NCBI GenBank assembly: GCA_035222895.1
Contig: JAVYIG010000035.1
Location: forward strand, 558,001 to 622,000
Direction of reading: 5' to 3'
DNA from: Strongylocentrotus droebachiensis
Lineage: Eukaryota > Echinodermata > Echinoidea > Camarodonta > Strongylocentrotidae
Length of the DNA stretch: 64,000 nucleotides
A program made the position numbers and the translations under genes. The notes below the pieces were generated by a model that worked only from the letters and a program-made list of their open reading frames with translations, was not told where the DNA came from and made no database searches. Below, piece after piece: positions 54,300 through 64,000 of the stretch (the first letter of the stretch is position 1; each line of letters begins with the position of its first letter).

Positions 54300-55380
54300 A
54301 AAAGCGGAAGGCCACCCTTATACTAATTAATAGAAACAGAAAAAATGAGAGAAACAGGTCAATGAAAGTTTGAGTAACATTTGATTAAAAATAAGAAAGT
54401 TATGATTTTTTAAAGTTGCGACCAATCAAACATGAATTGGCAAATCTGTGACGTATCTTGTAAGGTTCCCTCATGATTGCTATATACTAAAAAAAAAAAA
54501 AAATCTGAAAATTCCATTTTCCCTAAAGAAAATGTCCAATTATACATGCACCCTTAAAGGTACTTAAAGGTCTCTTTGCAGCCATCCTCAAATTCTGTAG
54601 AAATTTGCAGGAATTATGAATATGTCATGTATGTCCTATCTGTGAAATTTAAACGTTAGCAGTGTCCTCATATTCAAATTATGGAAGGAAACCCGTTTAC
54701 TTGCTAGACTTCACTGTCAGACACTATTGAGTGACTGACTGGCTTTTTTTTTTCTTTGGTAATAACATACATGAAAAGAGTTGTAAAGGGTACATGAGCA
54801 TTTGTCTACATCAATAACCACTTCTTGTGATGGCCAAGATTAAACTGATTGAATCTTTGCGCAGCATAAAACGTATGACCTTTCGGTTGTCTGAAAATAA
54901 GACTATTACTTTTGGGCTCTATAGCCCTAAAGTCGATTTGACAACTAATAGTCGTTATTTTCCCACTTGAAGACATTTTCAAGCCCCACCTTTTTTAGGG
55001 AAGTTCTAAATTAGTATTACCTTTCAAATACAGTTGGAATTTAACTTTTTCATTTTTTTGGCCTGCAAATGGGACATAGTACCTTTAACATAATTATTGC
55101 AAATATATATATCTATACAACCCTTCATGAAACAAATCCTTTCCGACATCAATAACTAAGAAAATGACATTCATTTTATGAAATTTCTGTACAGAACAAA
55201 ATTGGAGAAGACCTGCAAGATACGTCACGGTGTTGCCAATTTTTGTTTCACTGATGACAACTTTACAAATTCCTAACTTAAATTCTTTTAATCAGACATT
55301 GCGCCAACATTCACTAATTGTTTCTCTTGTTTTTCTGTTTTTATCAAAAACAGCTAATTATTAGGGTGGACTTTCCCTTT
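54300..55380. mobile_element. ~1.08 kb element with ~170 bp inverted terminal arms
   Basis: The left arm (54300-54475) holds 'aaggccaccctta', 'aaacagaaaaaatgagagaa' and 'gtgacgtatcttg'. The right arm (55201-55380) holds their inverses in reversed order. The internal ~700 bp has no transposase. Confidence 0.75.
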
Positions 55381-58300
55381 CAACCATAAGAAAAATTAGA
55401 TGTTACAAAACATGACAAAAAGTGACAAGCATAGTAATTTGAGTGCAGCACTCAGAATATAAAGACATGAAATCATGTTACATCACTTACAAGTAGTGTG
55501 AATCATAATTTAATATTTTCTATTATTCCAGTTTCTCTTATTTGACAATATACCCTTTTCCTGATTTCTCTCTAGACATATCACCAATTACGAGCATAAA
55601 AAAGAGTCAACATTGTAGAGAAGAGACAATTTGATTGTGTTTTCCTGAAGGGTAGTCAATACTTTACAAGCAATAGATATGTTTTTTTTATCGTACAGTG
55701 ACAATACTATGATAGTGACAAAATGACAGTAAACAAATCTCATAAAATATTAAAAAACATGTTTCAATTCAGAGGGTAGCAGAAATTGAAAAGATTTTTG
55801 TTCAAAGGATTACAACAAAAAAAGGATTTAGAAGGAAACTACATGCAAGCAGGTATATGAAGATAATTGCTATAGCATAACAAATTTAAATCAATATCAC
55901 CTCAAATAATATATTATCTGCTGATAAATCCAATTACTACTCTGAACTCTTTCTTTATAAACAGAGTATCCAGACATTTAATAAATATTGCTCTTTAATA
56001 TAAAATCATGGAACAAATACTTTTGCATACAAATAAAACATATATTTCTTTATAATAACAATTGTCTATGATAAGGAAAAACATATATAATTTACATTTA
56101 CTGAACAAAATTAAACCCGTCACATAAAAAAAATCAACTTAATGCTGCACCAGGTACAATGTATATGATCTCCACAATCTGAATACAACTAATTTAGGGC
56201 AAGAAAGGCCCTTCTCCTTCACCAAGCCAAAATATTCTAAAAGGTAATAATTTACACTACCAAAAATAAATGACTCCAAATGATTCTAAAGCATGGGTTG
56301 TAAGATAATCAAGAAAACGAAGACACAGTAAAGTGAAAATATCAAGCAATGATATATGTGGATACTTCAGGCAAAATTCTAGTTGTGTTTAGCAAACTGA
56401 TGTTGAAATAAAGTCAACGAAAGAGGGTAAAATAATCAAAATTTCATTCACAAGAAACTCAAATATTAAAAAAAGTACCTTTGATAACCAAATATCAATT
56501 TAACTGCTACATGTTCAAGGCCTGTATCCATTGCAATAAATTTATACCATTTCTAAATGATTAAAGAAACCATCCAAATTCAGTTAACACTAAAAGAATT
56601 ATGCTGTTTATTTCAACATTTACTCAAAAAAGGCACCAAGGAAGCGACAATTATACAACTCAATGTCTGAAAATTGAAACTACACAAAGCTCTTTTAACC
56701 ATACCAAATTCAAATTTTGACAATTTTCTAATTCAATGATGATTCTTTAATGCATATATCTCTAACAACTTAGATGTTGTTGACTTCTTAAATATATGCA
56801 CAACAAAAATGAGCACAGTGACATGTGTACATGTAGATCATGGTTATATGTTGTTTTATGTGATTTTTTTATTACACATACTAAATTACTTGATTTGCGA
56901 TTATTATTGATATCCAATTGTTCCAAATATACAGTTTATACAAAAATGTACATACATCATTTACATGCTAGTACTTCTACTTTCTACACTGCATTTGTAT
57001 AAAAATCAGGAATTTAACAATAGTTACCAGTATTCATAATAAAATTAGGATGCTGACATTGTAAAAAAAACATGCATATGAGCTTTTCATTTCATTTCAT
57101 TTTATTTATTTATTTAATCACGGTAGCTCACTTCAGCCTAAACGGCTCTTCTTCAGAAAATTCTTGTGAATTGAATAAACAATATACTGTAAAATGCTCT
57201 AATGGTATATTTTATTAGTTATAATGGTTAACATTTTCAGTAATACTCAACTAATCTATATGTGATCAACTTCAAATTTGGGTGTCTAGCAATCATATTT
57301 CTTGTGAGGAAATTTGAATATTGATGACTTGTGCTTTTGCCCTAAGCGTATGTATGCATGATAGTGTTATGATCAATCAAATTTAAATCTGGAAAACGTT
57401 GTAATTATACGACTCTGCTCCTCAAAAAGACAAAAGGCCTTGCAATCCATATTTAATGAGAAACTTTGGAAATACATGCATAAGTTTGACTTGAGAAAGT
57501 GGAAACGACACAGAAAGGTAACATTCTTCTTTTTCATATCGGGTGATCTCTTCAATATAAAGGTTGAGAATAGGATACACACGTATATCCAATAAAACAA
57601 ATTAGCATCATTTGCAACAATTTGCAACAATTCTCCTCCCACAAATTAAGTAGATACTACACAATAACCTGGAATTAGTTTACGAGTAGCTCATGGATAT
57701 CAATAGAAAGAAATTTGCAGGCCTGGGTCTCAACAAGGTTGTGGTTCAAATGAATTGTAAAGAACCACTTAATTCATCTTGCTCTCTCTCTCCCTCTCCT
57801 ATATTGAATGAATAAACCTCTAAGTGCCACTTTGTAAATGGAAATTATTGCTTATTAGTAATCTGCTTTGAAGACCAAAGGATTGTTGGTTTTCAATACA
57901 ACAAATTCATAATGTATTCCTAACATACATATCTTCTGCAGTTACGATACAAGAATTTCATAATCAATTTGATGATATTTCTCAAATATATTTTTAGTCT
58001 TCATGGATATAATTCATACAAAGTCTATCTTTCATTGTTGAATACTCTAACAAACGTTGATATGAAAAACATTAGGCTAACCTAAGGGGGAAGTACAATC
58101 TGATACCAAGTTTGTTTCAATAAAAACAGAAAATGAAGATAAAATAATAAGCATTTAAAAGCAAAATAAGAAAATACCCTATGATTTACCTATCGAGCAG
58201 ATATAATTTTTGCCATCATTAAAATATACTAAATTTTCTCTTTTGATGCAGGAAGGTATTTTTAGAGAGGAAAGTATAAAAACATGTGCCAAATAATGAC

Positions 58301-59235
58301 ATATCGAGGGCACTGATCTAAGAAAGTACCTATCTCTGGAGAAAAAAATTTGAAATTTACAAAATTTTGATATGACCTCTGTTTCCCCTCCGTGGTACAG
58401 CAATTTTTATGTTGAAGTTATGTCTTTTTTTTTTTTTATAATGAAAATACTCCTAGGGGGTGGAGAGGGCATCAATTATATCATAAGTGTGTTTGTGCAA
58501 ATTATTTCTAAAAGTACCTGGAGAGTAATTAATGCAACTCAACCCATAATTGTCATTTACCCTGGATTTTAATCAAGATTTATTAAAAAATCCTCTTTAT
58601 TCTATTCCATTCAATGCTGTCACCTGTATTTCAATACACCCATGATGGAGTGTTATCTTTTGATGTAGTCCTAGTTTTCATCCAATCTTTACCTAAGCCT
58701 TCAAATTGATGCGAAGCTCCCCTCTCAGTCCCCTTCTAAGTTTCAACAAGTTCTAACAAACAATGTTCATTCAGGCGCACTTGGGTCAAGGAGTTCTGAA
58801 AGCACCCCATCTTTTAAACCGCAGATCATTCATCAAACAAGATCCACGACACCTGCCTAAGTATGCCTAACTATTATTTCAACAACAAAAATAGCTGCAC
58901 AATGAAAGCTCATGCCATGTAATTTACCTCCACCTCTCCCATTTTCTGCTCATTTATCAAATTATGAAATTAACTCGTCACAAAATCTCCTTCATCACTT
59001 TTTGTTGTCATCTTCTTTCTTATTCTCAGCTTCTTCCCCCTGGTTGACTAAGAAAATTAATGATCTCATAAATCTTCCATTGTGGCTGTTATTTTCTACA
59101 AATAAATATTTAGGATAAAGATTTGTTGAAAAGAAACCAGCTGAATGGGTGAGAACTTAGAAGTGGTACTGAGGGTGATGGCATTCTTCAGTTAAACTAC
59201 AGGACAACGACACCAGCAAAAACTAGCCCGTTTCA
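55381..59235. other. Gene-poor AT-rich stretch
   Basis: No exon with family support. It holds a reversed retroelement-type tail at 57085-57160 and scattered poly-A/T. It could include a long 3' UTR of a gene beyond the window. Confidence 0.5.
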
Positions 59236-59239
59236 TAAG

Positions 59240-59545
59240 GTGTAAAGAATATCACCATACCAAAGAGATTTAAAGGATAATTTGAAATTGTAAAAAGTTG
59301 GATATAACACCAAAAAATAAGCATTTAAAAATTATACTAGCAAGAAGTAGGGACTAGTCTATAGGTGTGCATACCACCACAACAAAGAGATTTAAAGGAA
59401 AATTAGAAATTTTAAAAAGTTGGATAACACCAAAAAAATATGCATTAAAAATTTGTACTAGCAAGGACTAGTTCATAGGTGTGAATACCATACCACTACA
59501 GAGATTTTTTACAAAAATAATGGAAATTTAAATGTTAGAGAAAAC
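59240..59545. repeat. ~123-bp tandem repeat, about 2.5 copies
   Basis: 'caaagagatttaaagga', 'aaaaagttggat.taacacca' and 'tactagcaag.agtag' recur at about 59258 and 59381, with a shortened copy from about 59497. Confidence 0.8.
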
Positions 59546-61797
59546 AACATTTTGATTTTCCAGCTTTTGAAATTACACTAATATGAAGCATGGATACTGT
59601 AGCTAGAAAAAGATTTGATAAAAATTGGGAATTTAAATTGTTGGCCCGAAAAAGATTTCCAGCTTTTTGCCTTTTCTCAATTTTCACTAAATCTTTTACT
59701 ATTTTTTCCCCCATTTTTTTTTTTTTTGGGGGGGGGGGGGGGAGGGAGGAGGTGAAGAGGCAAAGAAGCTGTAACTTGAGGCATCAATTAATCAACACAG
59801 TGCTAAATACTCTAAATATATACCTAGATGTATTCAGAAAAAAATTATTAACTTTACTGCCCTTAATCACTGATTTACAAGTATAAAGAAGTTGTCTAGT
59901 CATTGTCATTGATTCCACCTTAAAAAGCCAGTTACTTTTTTACTTCAATTTGTTATGCACAAGTAATGCTCTACAAAAGTTCAGGTTGGGCCTTTTCATT
60001 ACAAATTTTGAAATTAAATATTTTCTTCCAGCTGCACCATACAGGTATGTACAACACTTCAGGAAAACGATAATTTCTTGGCATCATGACAAATACTCAT
60101 ATAAGTACATGCATACCGTTGCAATAATGGCATCGTGGCCAGACCGCAAGTGACATGAAAGAAAAGAACCTGGATTTTTTTTTTCTTTCATTTTGTTTCA
60201 ATTATTGAGGAGAGAGAGCACAAAAGGTAATAAGGAATATAGTCACCGTAGCTAGGGGCAAAGTGTGAATTCATCAATTAGGCCTGCATTTCTAAAGGCT
60301 ACTTCAAATTACTTTCCATTGTATTATTACAAGTGTATGTAGTTTCTACATAATGGTTGAAGGAGTAGGACCAAACACTTTGGGAAATCTGTGAGTGGTC
60401 CAGGTTGATGCAAGTTTCATACTCCACCATTATCACCATCGTCATAACTGCATAACCGGTGAATCATGGCACTTTTTTGTCGGTGCAAGTGTCAATTGTA
60501 TATTGACGTTAGAAGAGAAATTCTGAACAAGTCGTGAAGGTTTCATGTTGCGAGAGGTTTGCTTGCTCTACCCCGTACTTGCAGACGTCACATGGAATAA
60601 TTTGATTGTCAAGAAAACTATTGGCACTGCACAATTTCAACAAGACCAACAAACACAAAGCAAAGCGGCCTGGTAACTCTTTAGTCGTCATTTGAACTGC
60701 ATGTTACGCATAAAATTTCCTATTCATCTAGCCTTCATATCAAATATCCAGGCATTTACTGGTTTCAATCTTTGGTTGCAATTTCCAACACGTCTGTGGC
60801 AGCCATTATAAAAAGTTTCTTTTTACTGCTGTTTTAGTGAGTTGATTTCATATTTCAAAATGACTTCCCACACCATAAATGTAGAAAAAAAAAAAATTCT
60901 TGGGTAAAAGGTGTAAAAAACGTTATTTCAACCAAAATATGAATTTTGAAAATGGAACATTCAATTTGGAAGAGAAGACATCATGAAAGCACTCCCTGTT
61001 TATTGAACAGAACATATTTGGCAATTCCTTTTGCGTAAGATTATTGAGAAGAAGATGAGGAAAGAAAGAAACTTACCTCCATTTTATACAATAAAAAATA
61101 CTCAAATTGCATGACACATACTTGTTATATATATATATATGTACATATATTACTTTGATGACACTTGTAATTGGACAAAATCACTGAATTTCAAACTTTT
61201 CAAAGATAATCTGTGTCATAAAGCTGACAAAGTGACCATGAATATATGAACAAATGAGCAACATGACATATATTTAGGCACACTATAATGAGTAAAAGAT
61301 ATCAAACAACAGCTGTATATACATACAATGGTAAACAAACAAGGTGACAGAATCTTGATACAATTGTATCACGGGAATGATTGAACAAACCCTGTCGTAA
61401 GGGCCCTTCCATTTCACTGACAAACAGCAAAGATAACTATGAATCATTCCAAATCAATCTCATGATTTTAGACTGAAAAAGATATGTACCTATAGGGCGC
61501 TATGACATTTTTTCCCGGCAACAATTGCTCTGGGCTTTATTTTGTCAATAGTTATAGGTAGGGTTGCAATATAGGTTAGGATTCAGTATAGTGTTGCTGC
61601 CGGGGTTGAAGTTAGGAGTTCAGTTAATGTAAGAAGTTGGCTGCTGAGCAACTACCACTGGAGCACGTCCTATCTTGTAAATTTGAGCTGAAACTTCAGC
61701 AAAATATTTCTGGCAATGGTAGCATTGCAACAATACCTTTTATCTATGCCAAATCAAAAGGCCATTTTGGGATCAACCTATTGAGGTACATGTACTT
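59546..61797. other. Non-coding stretch
   Basis: Contains a T run and G run near 59716-59741 and an (AT)n at about 61128-61141. No gene that I can support. Confidence 0.5.
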
Positions 61798-61799
61798 TA

Positions 61800-62188
61800 T
61801 AGAGTGGTGAAGTGTGACGTCATAAAAATCGATTTTTAGAATTTCTCAATTTTTTCTTCATATTCCGAAAGAACATCAAAAATAATGTCCAAATGTCGAA
61901 AACCAATTGAATATGTTAAGTATTGGCTGAGATATGACCATCTGAATGAATATATGTCCTATGGGAACTCAGTGTTATATGCTCTGGCTCTATTAGGAGC
62001 CAGAGCATATAACACTGAGTTCCTATGGGGAGTATATTTATTCAGATGGTCATATCTCAGCCAATACTTAACATATTCAATTGGTTTTCAACATTTGGAC
62101 ATTATTTTTGATGTTCTTTCGGAATATGAAGAAAAAATTGAGAAATTCTAAAAATCGATTTTTATGACGTCACAGCTTCGGTACTCTA
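61800..62188. mobile_element. Near-perfect ~390 bp palindrome (fold-back MITE, TA target site)
   Basis: Arms of about 190 bp (to 61990 and from 61997) are inverse copies with only about a dozen mismatches by eye, around a 6-bp centre 'tattag'. Ends are 'tagagt' and 'actcta' with TA on each side, as for Tc1/mariner-type insertions. An 88-codon frame runs through the palindrome but is a by-product of symmetry. Confidence 0.9.
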
Positions 62189-62190
62189 TA

Positions 62191-64000
62191 GTTATCATAG
62201 CCGTTAATAGTGAAATGAAGCTGGTCGCACCGGCTCTTCATTTACACTCTACAATAAAATGAGCTCATATGCGAGCATTAATGCAATAAATAGCACTTTT
62301 TGTCCAAAAAAAAGAAAGGTCAGTTTAGCATCACATAATTATACATGTACATTTTATTTGCACAAATTGCTGTTACTGTTGGGCTTATGAATAAAGTATA
62401 TGCCTAGGGAAAAGAGTGGATAGAGAGAGAGTTTAAAAAGAGAATAATAGATTCTCCTATCTGGCAAGTGGTACTTGGTGGCCATGACAAGAACAACAAT
62501 GAGTGGACAAAAAGCATCATGCAATAGCTGTCTACATTAAAATCTCACTTTAACATAAAGTGATTGGTTAACTCTGCCAGTACTTCTCATATCAAGGTAC
62601 AGAAGATGCCCCATACTGTCATATTTCTCTCTCTTGGAACTGACAAGATTATAACAAGTTTTATCGGGCAAGACGAACAAGTTTGCTTGAGAAAAACGGG
62701 ATCATAGTGGCCAATCCCCGAATCCTTTGGCAAGGCATTAATCTACAGCTACCTCTCTCCATCCAGGTGTAGCAGATGGCTACCTGGTACGAGGTATATC
62801 CTTAAAATGCTTACAGCACCACGATGCTGCTTGGTTACAGCCACGGTAATACCGTGTAGGTGTCTTGAGCATCCCTTGGAATGGGTATGTGTGCAATATA
62901 CTTTATGTAATACCGGTACTATAATTATCAATCATTCATACTATTTCTAATGAATGGCACATAAAAAAGTCAGACCTACCATTAGGCTATTTAAAAAAAA
63001 AAAGTTAAGCGTCCTGTCTTTTTGAAAAATAGGGAGGAGGCCCTTTTTTCTCTCAAAATGGCTTGGTACATTTCCCCAGACAGTCAGGCTATTTTCAAGA
63101 TGGTCCCAAGCATTTTTTTTTTTCAAATTCAGAAATAAATCACTATGTTTCTCATGTTTCTTCATTACATTTTTTTTTTTTAAAGCAGGCGGCCTCAAAA
63201 AAGGAAGCAGACGGGGACGCCAAGCTTTAATTTTTTTTAAATGGCCATATAAAAAGAGTACTATCAAGTGGGGGCAAATATATACCGTATGGCAATTGTG
63301 CACATCTGCATTTACTAAACACCCTGCCGCAAGCAATGTAAAATTCTTGATTTATTATATTTCTATATTACTCGTGAAGGCCTACAAGGATCCACTGTGA
63401 TCTTTTATTATTTTGCTCTAGATATAACTATTACAAATAATGCAATTTGCTACATGTACCCCAAGTTTGCAAAACATAAATCCAGGCACCCTCTGATTTT
63501 ATTATGTGCAAAGTGTATTTGTATAGTTACCAGAAAAAATGAATTATGTATGAACAAAAATGTAATATCTTTGTTTATCTTTCTGTTGGAAATGAAATAA
63601 ATATAAATTGGAGAAAAAAAAATTGCTCTACTTTGAATTTAATTCATTGATGAGGATGCTGAATATTATACTGGTTGAATATGTGCACAGAAACACCTTC
63701 AGCGAAATGCTTTGAACACACAGAGGCAACACACAAGCACGCATTCCAAAACACACATACACGCCAGCAGACACCTACATGTACCCTCCTAAATTATAAA
63801 ATAGCACCAGATACGTGTCCACTTCACATTCAAATTGTAGACACTTTCTCTCTCTCTCTTTCTCTTTTTCTCCCTTGCTTCCTCTCTTTTTCTCTCTCTC
63901 TCTCTCTCTCTCCCTCCATCCCTCCCTTTGTCTCACTCTATCTCACTGTGGTATTTACACTGTTTGATGTGCTTCATGCTTGATGTACATGTACACCCAT
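62191..64000. other. Non-coding stretch with SINE-like trace and (CT)n
   Basis: Around 62716-62750 'cctttggcaaggcattaatct' resembles the body of the SINE at 48575. 63846-63915 is (CT)n. No coding exon seen. Confidence 0.5.

Noticed and set aside
60509-60691. 60-aa minus-strand frame with a signal-peptide-like start
   Set aside because: Hydrophobic start and a few cysteines, but no family, no splice partner and no conserved motif; chance is more likely.
61885-62151. 88-codon open frame over the palindrome
   Set aside because: It runs through both arms of an inverted repeat; its openness follows from the symmetry of a mobile element.
1-64000. CRISPR array, operon or bacterial mobile island
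   Set aside because: The window is clearly intron-bearing animal DNA; the tandem repeats lack unique spacers of even length.

Overview
This is metazoan genomic DNA: AT-rich, with compact coding exons separated by long introns (GT-AG junctions throughout), many fold-back MITEs, truncated non-LTR retrotransposons, tRNA-type SINEs and long microsatellites. The genes and repeat types point to a marine invertebrate deuterostome, most likely an echinoderm such as a sea urchin. That placement is an inference; no marker fixes the species.

Three protein-coding genes are supported. (1) Positions 664-6849, plus strand: the last nine coding exons of a rabaptin (Rab5 effector) gene whose protein ends in a FYVE-type zinc finger that human rabaptin-5 lacks; the 5' part lies outside the window. 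(2) Positions 12892-16850, plus strand: a complete four-exon POLD4 gene (p12 subunit of DNA polymerase delta, 127 aa) with an N-terminal PCNA-binding motif. (3) Positions 21291-40689, minus strand: a complete 22-exon class C G-protein-coupled receptor of 1742 aa. All splice phases agree. It carries one signal peptide, three complete Venus-flytrap (ANF-receptor type) ligand-binding modules in tandem, and one seven-helix domain. Ordinary class C receptors have one flytrap per chain, so this is the most notable object in the window. By eye, only the first flytrap keeps the full amino-acid-binding signature of metabotropic glutamate receptors.

Layout: 1-663 rabaptin intron with a three-copy ~170 bp tandem repeat; 664-6849 rabaptin exons; 6850-12891 rabaptin 3' UTR and intergenic DNA with a 550 bp MITE; 12892-16850 POLD4; 16851-21290 3' flanks of two convergent genes (POLD4 and the receptor) with a 430 bp MITE and a pyrimidine-rich tract; 21291-40689 the receptor; 40690-53000 its upstream side, with a possible 5' non-coding exon near 46.1-46.4 kb, retrotransposon 3' ends, a fold-back array and a tRNA-derived SINE; 53.3-54.0 kb a (GAT)n-type microsatellite; 54.3-64 kb gene-poor DNA with a ~1.1 kb inverted-repeat element and a near-perfect ~390 bp palindrome.

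The genes do not form a pathway: endosome traffic, DNA replication and cell-surface sensing are simply neighbours. All coordinates come from reading splice junctions by eye; family names rest on remembered motifs, not on a database search.
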